Source: Burkholderia thailandensis E264 | GTDB lineage: Bacteria > Pseudomonadota > Gammaproteobacteria > Burkholderiales > Burkholderiaceae | Reading direction: 5' to 3' | Assembly: GCF_000012365.1 (NCBI RefSeq) | Contig: NC_007650.1 | Coordinates: 372,001 to 436,000 of the forward strand | DNA: 64,000 nt | Part shown: positions 45,353 to 54,273 of the stretch, in pieces | Layout of the letters: every line of letters begins with the position of its first letter | Position numbering within the stretch: position 1 is the stretch's first letter | Program-made: the position numbers and the translations under genes | The notes under the pieces: model-generated | The model's database searches: none | Seen by the model: the letters and a program-made list of their open reading frames with translations, nothing else | Told to the model about the DNA's origin: nothing

Positions 45353-46345
45353 ATGACGACCTTCAATGTGATGATGCCGGTGGCGGGAATGCTCACGCTG
45401 CCGTTCCTGCCGCTGCTGAACGAACTGGTGAGGCGCAGCGATGTCGCCGCGCTGCCGATCGGCGAAGGGCCGTTCGTCGACTATCCGCTGCGCGCCGCGC
45501 AGTGGCTCGATGCGCTGCGCGCGAGCGCGCGCGGCGAGCCGCCCGCGCAGAACGGCGCGGCGCCGCCGTGGCAGGCGCTCGGCCTGCGCGTCGAGCATGT
45601 CGACGCGCTGCAGCTCGCGCGCGGCGACTGGCGCGACGGCGTGCTGTACGCGGACCACACGATTTCGCTCGGCGCGGGCTCGCACGCGACGTACGCGTTC
45701 GCCGAGGAACGCATCGAGATGCGCGCGGGCGCGACGCTCGGCGGCTTCGCGTACGCGCCGAATGTCGACATCGACAACACGCTCGTGCACGGCGCGGTCG
45801 TCGGACAGGCGGTGCGCGTTCATGGCTGCGGCGGCTTCGCGAACCTGCACGGCACGCCGATCGTGTTCGGACGCGTCGTGCGCGCGCTCGGCCGCGACGG
45901 CACGCTGACGCCGCGTCGCGCGATGTCGCTCGCGAGCCGGCTCGCCTACGTGCCGCACCGCGTGCTCGACGGCCGCTATCTGGTGCAGCGCGACATCCGC
46001 CTGCCGTCGCACACGATCCTGCACGGCACGCTGATCGTCGACGGCCGGCTGACGCTCGGCGAAGGCTGCGTGCTGATCGGCAGCGTGAAGGCGCACAGCG
46101 TCGTGCTCGAGTGCGACGCGTTGCTGAACGGCGCGGTGTTCGCGCGCGACGACGTGCTGCTCGACGAGGCGAGTTGCATCGACGGCGTCGTGTCCGCGGG
46201 CGGGCTGCTGCGGCTGACGGGCGCGCGCATCGGCGCGGCGGATCATCCGGTCAGCGCGTGCGCGCGCGACGTGTCGGTCGTCGGCCATGCATGCGTGCAC
46301 GGCGACCTCGTCGCGTGGCGCAGCGGCTGGTATCACGCGTCATAA
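45353..46345 (+). CDS. Beta-helix (bactofilin-like) protein of the polysaccharide locus
   Basis: A 330-residue protein. After a short hydrophobic N-terminus (VMMPVAGMLTLPFLPLL) it has from about residue 95 onward a run of 10-13-residue segments with alternating hydrophobic and Gly/Val positions, such as IRLPSHTILHGTLIVDGRLTLGEGCVLIGSVKAHSVVLECDAL, characteristic of right-handed beta-helix polymer-forming proteins of the bactofilin type. It may be a scaffold at the membrane for the synthase or secretion complex. No close family is recognised. It lies 3 bp after the GT2 gene and 13 bp before the barrel gene. The function is inferred from fold-like pattern and location only. Confidence 0.55.
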   Translation: MTTFNVMMPVAGMLTLPFLPLLNELVRRSDVAALPIGEGPFVDYPLRAAQWLDALRASARGEPPAQNGAAPPWQALGLRVEHVDALQLARGDWRDGVLYADHTISLGAGSHATYAFAEERIEMRAGATLGGFAYAPNVDIDNTLVHGAVVGQAVRVHGCGGFANLHGTPIVFGRVVRALGRDGTLTPRRAMSLASRLAYVPHRVLDGRYLVQRDIRLPSHTILHGTLIVDGRLTLGEGCVLIGSVKAHSVVLECDALLNGAVFARDDVLLDEASCIDGVVSAGGLLRLTGARIGAADHPVSACARDVSVVGHACVHGDLVAWRSGWYHAS

Positions 46346-46358
46346 CAAGGAGACCGAC

Positions 46359-47609
46359 ATGCCTGCGCTCCGTTGCCGACGCGGCCCGCCCGTCCCTGTC
46401 GCCGCCGTCGCGCTCGCGTGCGCGTGCGCGTTCGGCGCGCCGCCCGCGCGCGCGGCCGCGGCTTACTCCGAGGGGCCGGTCGCCGCCGCGAATGCGCCGT
46501 CCGAGCCGGCCGGCATGCCGGCCGCTCCCGCCGCTACGGCCGCTACAGCCGCGTCGCTTGCCGCACAGCCCGCGCCGTCCACGTCGCCTGCGCCGTCCGA
46601 CGCACCGCCCGGGCCGCCTGGCCCACCAGGACCGCCCGGGCCGCCTGGGCCACCCGGACCGCCCGCGATCGCATCCGCGCCGCCCGCCGCACCGCGGTCC
46701 ATGGCGCCTTCCGCGCCGTCGCTCACGCCGCCGCCCGCCGCGCCGCTCGTCATCGTTCCGCGCCAGTTCGACGACACGGCGCTCGTGAAGGTCGACCCGG
46801 AAGGCATGCCCGACGGCTGGCCGCTCGCCGAAGTCACGCCGAGTCAGGAAAATCAGCCGACGCTGCCGGAAGCGATCGTCACGCACGTGCAGGCGCCGGC
46901 GCAGCGGCACACCGAGCTGTCGCTCGCGTATTCGATGGCGCACGTGACGAACGGTTACGGCGACTGGTACGGCGTGCATCTGCGCGGGCTCTATCAGGCG
47001 GGCGGCCACACGTTCATCGGCGAGCTCGCGCAGTTGCACCGCTTCCATGAAAGCACGCAGCTCGGCGCGATCACGTACCTTCAGGACATGGGGCCGGACT
47101 GGTTCGGCGGCATCGGATTTTCCGGCACCACGTCCGGCACGATCCTGCCGAGCGCGCGCGTCGACCTGTCGCTCAACCGCAAGCTGCTGGCGAACCGGTC
47201 GCTCGTGCTGTCGGCGGGCGCGGGCTACGCGTGGAACCGCGACGGCCATCGCGATCAGCTCTACCACCTCGGCGCGATCTGGTACGCGGTGCCGAAGTGG
47301 ATCTTCGAGGCGGGCTGGAACTACACGGTCGATTCGCCGGGCTCCGTGAAGGCGCCCACGTATTACGGCGCGATCACGTACGGCGAGGTCGGCAAGAGCC
47401 TCGTCGTGCTGCGCGGCGGCTTCGGCCGCGAGGCGTACCAGGCGATCGGCAACAACGCGCAGATCACCGATTTCCGCAGCCACGAGGTATCGCTGAAGTG
47501 GCGTTACTGGGTCACCCGCAAGTGGGGCACGCAAGTCGAGTTCGACTACTACCACAACCCGTACTACTCGCGCATCGGCGGCGAGGTCGGGATGTTCTAT
47601 CGGTGGTGA
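46359..47609 (+). CDS. YaiO-like outer-membrane beta-barrel with collagen-like GPP tract
   Basis: A 416-residue exported protein. Signal peptide to about residue 33; an Ala/Pro-rich linker (34-150) including six consecutive Gly-Pro-Pro triplets (about residues 84-101); then a barrel domain (about 175-416) with many amphipathic strands, e.g. HTELSLAYSMAHVTNGYGDW and GMFYRW at the C-terminus, an aromatic end recognised by the BAM machinery. The barrel resembles YaiO-type proteins, which lack PgaA-like TPR repeats in many cases. ATG 46359 follows AACAAGGAGACC. It is the candidate outer-membrane exit for the polysaccharide. Confidence 0.7.
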   Translation: MPALRCRRGPPVPVAAVALACACAFGAPPARAAAAYSEGPVAAANAPSEPAGMPAAPAATAATAASLAAQPAPSTSPAPSDAPPGPPGPPGPPGPPGPPGPPAIASAPPAAPRSMAPSAPSLTPPPAAPLVIVPRQFDDTALVKVDPEGMPDGWPLAEVTPSQENQPTLPEAIVTHVQAPAQRHTELSLAYSMAHVTNGYGDWYGVHLRGLYQAGGHTFIGELAQLHRFHESTQLGAITYLQDMGPDWFGGIGFSGTTSGTILPSARVDLSLNRKLLANRSLVLSAGAGYAWNRDGHRDQLYHLGAIWYAVPKWIFEAGWNYTVDSPGSVKAPTYYGAITYGEVGKSLVVLRGGFGREAYQAIGNNAQITDFRSHEVSLKWRYWVTRKWGTQVEFDYYHNPYYSRIGGEVGMFYRW

Positions 47610-47620
47610 CGGCGGGCCGC

Positions 47621-48421
47621 ATGGACATCGATCCCGTCCCGCCCCCCGATGATCGTTCGCTGCGCACGCACGCGCATCCGCGGCGCTGGCTCGCGTCGAC
47701 GGCGCTTCTCACGCCCGCGCTGTACGCGCTGCTGTGGCTCGCGCTGCCGTACGCGTGGCGATACTGGCGCGCGGTTGTCGGCTGGGGCGCCCGGCAGCTC
47801 GACCCGTCGCTCAGCGCGGTCGTGCTCGGCTATCCGGCGCGCGCGCCGCGCGTGCAACTGCTGTCGATCAATCTCGCCGCGCGCATGCCGAGCGGCGCGC
47901 TACTGTTCGCGACCGCCGCGGTCTGCGTGGCAGGCTTCGCGGTGACGTTCTTTCGTCAGGCGAAATGGTTGCCCGGTGCGTACCTGCTACGGATCGCCGC
48001 GTTCGCGCAACTGATGATCTGCGTGTATTTCTGGGTGATGTATGGTCCGGCCGGCGCGGCGACGCCCGGCGTGGCGACGCCCGGCGCGTTTCCATACGAC
48101 GCGCTGCTTCATTTGCGAGACGTGTTCGTGATGAACGTCGCCGCGATCGCGTTGATACCGCTCGTGATGGCCGCGCTCTACTACCCGCTCGATTTCTCGC
48201 TCGCGCAGAAGGCGTTCGCGTCGCTGCTCGTGCTCGGCTATTTCGTGCTCGCGCTGCCGTTCGTGCTGCTGCTGCATGCGGTCGTGATCTATCACGGCTC
48301 GCTGCTGTTCGTGCCGTTCTGCTATTTCGTGCTCGGCGCGCCGCTCCTGATCGGGCTGCTCGTCACGCTCTACAGCTATTGCGCGAGCTGGCGCGGCGCA
48401 CTGACCCGGGAGCCGCATTGA
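47621..48421 (+). CDS. Polytopic inner-membrane protein of the polysaccharide locus
   Basis: A 266-residue protein with about six hydrophobic segments (for example WLASTALLTPALYALLWLALP, ALLFATAAVCVAGFAVTFF, ASLLVLGYFVLALPFVLLLHAVV, LFVPFCYFVLGAPLLIGLLVTL) and short charged loops. No family could be recognised; it could assist chain translocation, like PgaD or other accessory subunits, or acylate the polymer. The ATG 47621 is preferred, but a GTG at 47606 overlaps the barrel stop codon (GTGA) and is equally open. It is the last gene of the tight run beginning with the GT2. Confidence 0.6.
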   Translation: MDIDPVPPPDDRSLRTHAHPRRWLASTALLTPALYALLWLALPYAWRYWRAVVGWGARQLDPSLSAVVLGYPARAPRVQLLSINLAARMPSGALLFATAAVCVAGFAVTFFRQAKWLPGAYLLRIAAFAQLMICVYFWVMYGPAGAATPGVATPGAFPYDALLHLRDVFVMNVAAIALIPLVMAALYYPLDFSLAQKAFASLLVLGYFVLALPFVLLLHAVVIYHGSLLFVPFCYFVLGAPLLIGLLVTLYSYCASWRGALTREPH

Positions 48422-48744
48422 GCCGCCGATAAGCAAAACACTCTCCGTATCAGCGTTGAGACGATTTCGCGAGATTTCGTCTGGGGTGAGTCGACGGGGC
48501 GGCCGCAAAGCCCGATCGGTCGGGGAAGCGAAGCGAATGGCACGGAGCTCGCTTCTATCGAGGGGAGGTCCGATCGCAGTGCCGCGCCGGATACGAGGCG
48601 GCGCCGTCATCGGAGGACGCCGGGCAGCGCGCCGGCGTGATGGACGGCCATCACATCCACGAGGCTCGGACCGGTCCGTTGCGCGGCGCGCTGGCCGCAT
48701 CGCGGCCGGTCGCGAGCCGCCCTTCCTGTAGAGAGGAGCGCATC
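48422..48744. promoter_or_regulatory. Intergenic region upstream of the deacetylase-like gene
   Basis: This 323-bp gap interrupts the polysaccharide locus. It has the inverted repeat AGACGA/TCGTCT at 48459-48482, a candidate operator, and the strong ribosome-binding site GAGAGGAG at its right end. It may hold an internal promoter. No gene is evident. Confidence 0.4.
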
Positions 48745-50892
48745 ATGTTGGCAAAGTCAGGCAAGTTCTTGCGGGTCGTGTTCGCGTTGTTCGCGCTCGC
48801 GTTCGCGTTTAGCCCCGGCGGCGCGCGCGCGGCCACCAATCAACTGTTGTTGCTGGTTCCGGATACGCTCACGCTGCCCGACCCGAGAGTGTCCGCATGG
48901 CTCGACAGCGCGCAGGAGGAAGGGCTCCAGATCCAGGTGATCACGGACAGCCAGTTCATGCAGGCCGGCGCCGCGCTGTCGCAGTATCCGGGCCTGATCC
49001 TGCCCGACCAGGTGCACACGGTCGCCGACGACACGCTCGTCACCGCGATCCAGAACTATGCGCTGAACGGCGGCAAGGTGATGCTCGTCTACGATTTCGG
49101 CGTGCTGAATTCGGCGGGCTTCTATCCGATTCCGAAGTCGCGCTTCAGCTCGATGGTCGGCGTCGACTACGTGCTGTACGACCAGCTCGGCGGGAACATG
49201 ATCGGCCTCGGCAACGTGACCGGCATGAGCAGCTGGCTGCGCACGATCCAGGTGCCGCCCGGCAAGTCGATGCCGTGGACGACGACGTCGGCGGCCACGA
49301 CGACGAGCGCGCTCCTGACCGCCGCCACCGGCACGACGAGCACGGCGCCGTCGAGCACGGTGATGTACCTGAGCGCGAGCCCGTCGAATCCGGGCGGCCT
49401 GAAGAACTACAACCACAGCGCATGGTTCGGCTACACGCTGCCGAAGGGCGGCAAGGGCAAGTTCACGTCGACCTCGCCGAAGCTCAGGGGCTTCGTCACG
49501 GGCAAGCCCGTGAAATCGGGCACGTACAGCGCGAGCTCGCTGACGACCACCTCGACCACCTCGACCACCACGACGGCCAAGACGAACACATTGCTCGCGA
49601 CGACGAGCGCGCAGACCGACACGCTCGAAGGCATCTCGGGCTACGTGTACGGGTTCCTCACGTATCCGAGCTTCGTCACGCAAGGCACGTACACGGGCAC
49701 GACGATCCTGACTTCGCCGAGCTTCGGCCTCGTGTCGGGCTACAACGTTTACGGCAACGGCGGCGTGCTGTTCGTGAACCTGCCGCTCGCGTATCTGGAC
49801 GGCCAGACCGACGGGATGCTGATTCACGGCTTTCTCCACTACTTCGGCACGAACCTGCTGAAGTTGCCGTCGCTGTCGAACTTGCCGAAGGCGAAGGGCG
49901 GCCTGGTGTTCCAGTGGCACTTCTGCGCGGAAGACCAGATTCAGCCGGCGCTTTATCTGAAGAGCCTCGGCGTGTGGAATAACGGTCCGTTCACGATGGC
50001 GGTCACGGCCGGGCCCGACGAAGCGACATTCGGCGACGGCGACGGCATCAACCTCGACAACAACCCGACGGCGATCAATCTGATGAAGTACTTCATCAGC
50101 AAGGGAGACCACGTCGGCAGTCAGGGCGGGTGGATTCACGACTACTGGGGCTTCTATGCGAGCGAAACCAATCAGAGCACGTTCCAGCAGTATCTGGTGC
50201 TGAACCATCAGGCGGTGACCACCGCGACGGGGCGGCCGGACACCGAATACGCGTCGCCTGAAGGCAATGCGCCGACGTGGGCCATCACGTGGCTCGAAAG
50301 CAATGGTTTCAACGGCTACTACTTCACGGGACACACGGGTTCCGAGCCGACGCGGGCGTATCGCAATGGCGCGCTGCTGAATCCGGGCCTGTGGGCATAC
50401 CCGGTGATGCCGTTCGGCAAGTACGCGACGTTCGAGGAGTTCCAGCTGTATTCCGTGCCGACGACCGACGTCATCAACTGGTACACGAGTCTCATCAACT
50501 TCGTCGCGTCGAATCGCACGAGCCGGCTGATCTACGCGCACCCGCTCGGCGCATCGTCGTACACGGACGTGCTGACGTCGATCTTCACGCAGGCGAATGC
50601 GCTGAAGCAGCTCGGCCAGTTCACGTGGTACACGATGACCGACATCACGAACTTCAACCGCTCGCGGCTGAACGTCACGTGGTCGGCCACCGACATGGGC
50701 AGCAGCTGGGCGTTCGCGGCGAGCCATCCGACGAGCCTCGCGAACATGACGTGGCTGTTGCCGAAGGCGGCGTATGCGCAGCCGGTCGTCACGCTCGGTT
50801 CGGCCACCGTCGTCGGCACCGATGCGACGAACTGGCTCGTGATCGCGAACGGCGGAACGAGCCTCAAGTTCACGAGCGCAAAGGTGCAGTGA
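48745..50892 (+). CDS. Exported, divergent polysaccharide deacetylase-like protein
   Basis: A 715-residue secreted protein. Signal peptide to about residue 30; residues 31-150 look like an alpha/beta domain of the glutamine-amidotransferase-like type (GLILPDQVHTVADDTLV, GGKVMLVYDFGVLNSAG); two Thr/Ser-rich low-complexity stretches lie at about 178-205 and 262-294; residues 385-640 resemble a NodB-type deacetylase: FQWHFCAED (388-396), GDHVGSQGGWIHDYWG (454-469) and EYASPEGNAP (501-510) sit where the catalytic and metal motifs would be, though the usual TFDDG is replaced. I infer it removes N-acetyl groups from the exported amino-sugar chain, like PgaB or PelA. ATG 48745 follows GAGAGGAGC. Confidence 0.65.
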   Translation: MLAKSGKFLRVVFALFALAFAFSPGGARAATNQLLLLVPDTLTLPDPRVSAWLDSAQEEGLQIQVITDSQFMQAGAALSQYPGLILPDQVHTVADDTLVTAIQNYALNGGKVMLVYDFGVLNSAGFYPIPKSRFSSMVGVDYVLYDQLGGNMIGLGNVTGMSSWLRTIQVPPGKSMPWTTTSAATTTSALLTAATGTTSTAPSSTVMYLSASPSNPGGLKNYNHSAWFGYTLPKGGKGKFTSTSPKLRGFVTGKPVKSGTYSASSLTTTSTTSTTTTAKTNTLLATTSAQTDTLEGISGYVYGFLTYPSFVTQGTYTGTTILTSPSFGLVSGYNVYGNGGVLFVNLPLAYLDGQTDGMLIHGFLHYFGTNLLKLPSLSNLPKAKGGLVFQWHFCAEDQIQPALYLKSLGVWNNGPFTMAVTAGPDEATFGDGDGINLDNNPTAINLMKYFISKGDHVGSQGGWIHDYWGFYASETNQSTFQQYLVLNHQAVTTATGRPDTEYASPEGNAPTWAITWLESNGFNGYYFTGHTGSEPTRAYRNGALLNPGLWAYPVMPFGKYATFEEFQLYSVPTTDVINWYTSLINFVASNRTSRLIYAHPLGASSYTDVLTSIFTQANALKQLGQFTWYTMTDITNFNRSRLNVTWSATDMGSSWAFAASHPTSLANMTWLLPKAAYAQPVVTLGSATVVGTDATNWLVIANGGTSLKFTSAKVQ

Positions 50893-50978
50893 CCAGCGGG
50901 AAGTCAGCACGACGCGCGCGGTTTCGGCCGCGCGCGGCGGCGAACACGAGGCACAACAGCGCGCAAGCGCACGACATC

Positions 50979-52061
50979 ATGAACCGGCTCGCGCTCGTCG
51001 CGGCCGCTCGCGCCTGCGGGGCGGTCCGTCTACTTCTGCGCCGCGCGTCGCGAGCGGCGTCGTTTGCGATGTGCGGACTCGCGCTTTGCGCGAACGCGGC
51101 CGAGTTGCAACTGACCGGCTATTACCAGCGGCCCGACGGCGCGATCACCGTGCGCCTGAACGGGACCGGCATCGATCCGTATTTCGCCGCGAAGGCGCTG
51201 CTCGCCGCATCCGACGCGCAGCTCGACGCGCGCCAGGCCGCGCGCGCATGGATCGCGTGGCTGCTGCCGCGCCAGCGCGCCGACGGCGGCTTCGACCGCT
51301 TCTGCGTGAAGGACAGCCAATACGCGGCCTGCGCGGACGCGGACGCGGACGACTCGATGATGGCGACGTGGATGGAGCTGCTCGCGCGCTTCGCGCCGCC
51401 GGGCGGGATGCCGGCAAGCTGGGCGCGCAGCCTCGCGCGCGCGAGCGCGCATCTCGACACGCTGCTCGACAAGCGCACCGGCGTCTACCAGATCTCGCCG
51501 ACGCTGCACGTCGCGCTCCTGATGGACAACGTCGAGGTGCACAGCGCGCTACAGGCGCTCGCCGCGTATTACATCCGCCATGCCGACTACGTGCGCGCGA
51601 GCCCGTGGAGCCGGCGCGCGGACCGGCTGTCCGCCGCGATCCTGCAGGTGTTCTGGCGCGGCGAGCAGTCTGGGTTCCGGGCGAGCACGCAGCAGATCGG
51701 CGACACGAGCTTCTATCCGGAGAAAGTCGCGCAGATTTTCCCGATCCTGTCGGGCATCCGCGTGCCCGGCCAATCGAACGCGACGATCTACGCGCAATGG
51801 ATGCACCGCTACGGCAAGACATGGCTGCATCTGGCCGGCACCGATTTCCCGTGGGGGCTGATCGCGCTCGTCGCATACAAGATGAACGACTGGAGCACCG
51901 TCGCGTGCTGGCATGCGCGCTCCGGCCCGTACCGGCACGGCCCGCACTGGAACGTGCTCGAGGAAGCGCTTTATCTGGCATTCGAAAGCAGGATGGCCGA
52001 TCCGGTCGCGCCCGCGAGCTGCGGGTTTACGACCGCGTCGGCCGCCATCGCGCCGCGTTGA
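50979..52061 (+). CDS. Exported (alpha/alpha)6-barrel glycosidase/lyase-like protein
   Basis: A 360-residue product starting MNRLALVAAARACGAVRLLL with a long signal peptide ending near FAMCGLALCANAAELQLTG. The mature part has repeated helical segments (ARAWIAWLLPRQRADGGFDRF, MMATWMELLARFAPPGGMP, WHARSGPYRHGPHWNVLEEALYLAFESRM) and the acidic cluster CADADADDS, reminiscent of (alpha/alpha)6 glycosidases such as GH8 and related lyases that trim exopolysaccharides. Exact family is uncertain. A GTG overlapping the deacetylase stop (GTGA at about 50889) is also possible as start. It is followed 44 bp later by glmS, whose product feeds the pathway. Confidence 0.55.
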   Translation: MNRLALVAAARACGAVRLLLRRASRAASFAMCGLALCANAAELQLTGYYQRPDGAITVRLNGTGIDPYFAAKALLAASDAQLDARQAARAWIAWLLPRQRADGGFDRFCVKDSQYAACADADADDSMMATWMELLARFAPPGGMPASWARSLARASAHLDTLLDKRTGVYQISPTLHVALLMDNVEVHSALQALAAYYIRHADYVRASPWSRRADRLSAAILQVFWRGEQSGFRASTQQIGDTSFYPEKVAQIFPILSGIRVPGQSNATIYAQWMHRYGKTWLHLAGTDFPWGLIALVAYKMNDWSTVACWHARSGPYRHGPHWNVLEEALYLAFESRMADPVAPASCGFTTASAAIAPR

Positions 52062-52105
52062 GGGCGACGCGCGCGGGCATCGCAAGTCATCGGAGGTAAC
52101 GAGTC

Positions 52106-53923
52106 ATGTGCGGAATCGTGGGTGCTGTGGCGCAACGGAACATCGTTCCGGTTTTGATCGAGGGCTTACGCCGGCTCGAATATCGCGGCTATGATTCATG
52201 CGGCGTCGCGACCGTGGTGGACGGCGAGGCGCGGCGCGAGCGCAGCGTATCGCGCGTCGCCGATCTGGAGGCGCATGTGCGCACGGCCGGCTTGACCGGC
52301 ACCACGGGCATTGCGCACACGCGCTGGGCGACGCACGGCGCGCCCGCGACGTGCAATGCGCACCCGATCTTCTCGCGCGATCACATCGCGCTCGTTCACA
52401 ACGGCATCATCGAGAATCACGAGGCGCTGCGCACTCAACTGACCGGCCAGCATTACGAATTCGACGGGCAGACCGATACCGAAGTCGTCGCGCATCTGAT
52501 CCACAGCAAGTACCGCGGCGACTTGCTGTCCGCCGTTCGCGACGCGACGACGCAATTGCGCGGCGCATACGCGATCGCGGTGTTCAGCAAGACCGAGCCG
52601 AACCGGCTGATCGGCGCGCGCGTGGGCTCGCCGCTCGTCGTCGGCCTGAAGGACGGCGAGTGCTTCCTCGCGTCGGACGCGCTCGCGCTTGCCGGCCTCA
52701 CCGACCAGTTCATCTTTCTCGACGAAGGCGACATCGTCGAGCTGACGCCCGGCGGGGTGAGGATCGTCGATCGCGACGGCAGGCCGGTCGTGCGCGCGGT
52801 GCAGACCGTTGCATCGACGCAGGGTGTGGTGGAGCTGGGCGATTACCGGCATTTCATGCAGAAGGAGATCTTCGAGCAGCCGCGCGCGGTTGCCGCGACG
52901 ATTCCCGACGCGGGGCTGTTCGATCCGGCGGTGTTCGGCCCCGACGCGCGGCGGGCATTCGAGCAGATCGACAACGTGCTGATCCTCGCGTGCGGCACGA
53001 GCCACTACGCGGGATTGACCGCGCGCCGCTGGCTCGAGACGGTCGCGCGGATACCGGCGCAGGTCGAGATTGCGAGCGAGTACCGGTACAGCGACGCGGT
53101 TGCGATGCCGAATACGCTGATCGTCGCCGTGTCGCAGTCGGGCGAGACGGCCGATACGCTCGCCGCGCTGAAGTACGCGCAGGCGCTCGGCCACATCGAT
53201 ACGCTCGCGATCTGCAACGTGCCGACGAGCGCGATGATGCGGCAGGCCGGGCTGCGCTTCCTCACGCGTGCGGGCCCGGAAATCGGCGTCGCGTCGACGA
53301 AGGCGTTCACGACACAGCTCGTCGCGCTGTTCGTGCTGGCGGTCACGCTCGGGCGGATGCGCGGCTGCGTCGACGACGCGCGGCTCGCGCGCTACACGCA
53401 GCAACTGCGCCGGCTGCCCGGCGCGCTCGAGGACGTGCTCGCGCTCGAGCCGCGGGTCGCGCGCTGGGCGGACGAGTTCGCGCGCCACGAGAACGCGCTG
53501 TTCCTCGGGCGCGGGCTGCACTATCCGATCGCGCTCGAGGGCGCGCTGAAGCTGAAGGAGATTTCGTACATTCACGCGGAGGCGTATCCGGCGGGCGAAC
53601 TGAAGCACGGGCCGCTCGCGCTCGTGACGGACACGATGCCGGTGGCGACGATCGCGCCGAACGATGCGCTGCTCGAGAAGCTCAAGTCGAACATGCAGGA
53701 AGTGCGCGCGCGCGGCGGGCAGCTCTACGTGTTCGCCGACGCGGACACGCGGATCGACGACGGCGACGGGATCTCGGTGATGAGGATGCCGGATTATTAC
53801 GGGTTGCTGTCGCCGATCTTGCACGTCGTGCCGTTGCAACTGCTCGCGTATCACGCGGCGTGCATCAGGGGCGCGGATATCGACAAGCCGAGGAATTTGG
53901 CGAAGTCGGTGACGGTGGAGTAG
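52106..53923 (+). CDS. glmS: Glutamine-fructose-6-phosphate aminotransferase (isomerizing)
   Basis: A full-length 605-residue GlmS. The N-terminal Cys after Met ([12 protein letters not shown]) is the glutaminase nucleophile; [10 protein letters not shown] and [12 protein letters not shown] are glutaminase motifs; two SIS isomerase domains follow ([29 protein letters not shown]), and the C-terminus ends with [13 protein letters not shown] as in GlmS. It makes glucosamine-6-phosphate from fructose-6-phosphate and glutamine, the entry to UDP-GlcNAc. Burkholderia normally has a housekeeping glmS elsewhere, so this copy is probably dedicated to the polysaccharide; no glmS ribozyme is visible upstream. 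The strong terminator at 54060-54092 ends the operon. Confidence 0.93.
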   Translation: MCGIVGAVAQRNIVPVLIEGLRRLEYRGYDSCGVATVVDGEARRERSVSRVADLEAHVRTAGLTGTTGIAHTRWATHGAPATCNAHPIFSRDHIALVHNGIIENHEALRTQLTGQHYEFDGQTDTEVVAHLIHSKYRGDLLSAVRDATTQLRGAYAIAVFSKTEPNRLIGARVGSPLVVGLKDGECFLASDALALAGLTDQFIFLDEGDIVELTPGGVRIVDRDGRPVVRAVQTVASTQGVVELGDYRHFMQKEIFEQPRAVAATIPDAGLFDPAVFGPDARRAFEQIDNVLILACGTSHYAGLTARRWLETVARIPAQVEIASEYRYSDAVAMPNTLIVAVSQSGETADTLAALKYAQALGHIDTLAICNVPTSAMMRQAGLRFLTRAGPEIGVASTKAFTTQLVALFVLAVTLGRMRGCVDDARLARYTQQLRRLPGALEDVLALEPRVARWADEFARHENALFLGRGLHYPIALEGALKLKEISYIHAEAYPAGELKHGPLALVTDTMPVATIAPNDALLEKLKSNMQEVRARGGQLYVFADADTRIDDGDGISVMRMPDYYGLLSPILHVVPLQLLAYHAACIRGADIDKPRNLAKSVTVE

Positions 53924-54273
53924 GAAGGGGGGATTGCCAATTTCCTGGTGCCGAGTCGCATTAATTTCAGTTACGAGCCCTCGGTTTGGTTTTGGCTACG
54001 GGGTCCTTACCGGCGGCTGGGCGTTACCTGATAAGGCATAACCGGAACGAATGTCAAAGGGGCGCTGGAGCGTTTTTCAGCGCCCTTTTTTTGCGGCTGG
54101 CTGACAGACCCGCAACGCACGCAGGCGTGCCTGAACCACCGATCGCCTGTTGCGTTCACGCAGTGCTTCTATCTGAATCAGATCGTTGCTTAATCCGTCG
54201 GCCTCCACGAATTCCATCCGATCTCAGGTCACGGAAGCATGATACAAATGCAACGCATACGCATCACTTTTTC
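53924..54273. other. Convergent intergenic region after glmS
   Basis: This 350-bp region contains the intrinsic terminator at 54060-54092. The rest, of lower GC content than the flanking genes, shows no gene. It marks the border between the high-GC polysaccharide locus and the lower-GC gluconate module. Confidence 0.6.
54060..54092 (+). terminator. Intrinsic terminator of the exopolysaccharide operon
   Basis: An 8-bp stem GGGCGCTG (54060-54067) pairs perfectly with CAGCGCCC (54078-54085) with a 10-nt loop, directly followed by seven T. It lies 137 bp after the glmS stop. Confidence 0.9.

Noticed and set aside
43583..46336. A 917-codon minus-strand open frame opposite the glycosyltransferase and beta-helix genes
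   Set aside because: Arg/Ala/His-rich shadow of real coding sequence; the plus strand has clear GT2 motifs.
44089..46788. An 899-codon plus-strand open frame in another phase
   Set aside because: It overlaps three well-supported genes and consists of Arg/Ala-rich low-complexity sequence.
52062..52105. glmS ribozyme upstream of glmS
   Set aside because: Only 44 bp between genes and the ribozyme is typical for Gram-positive bacteria; no matching structure.
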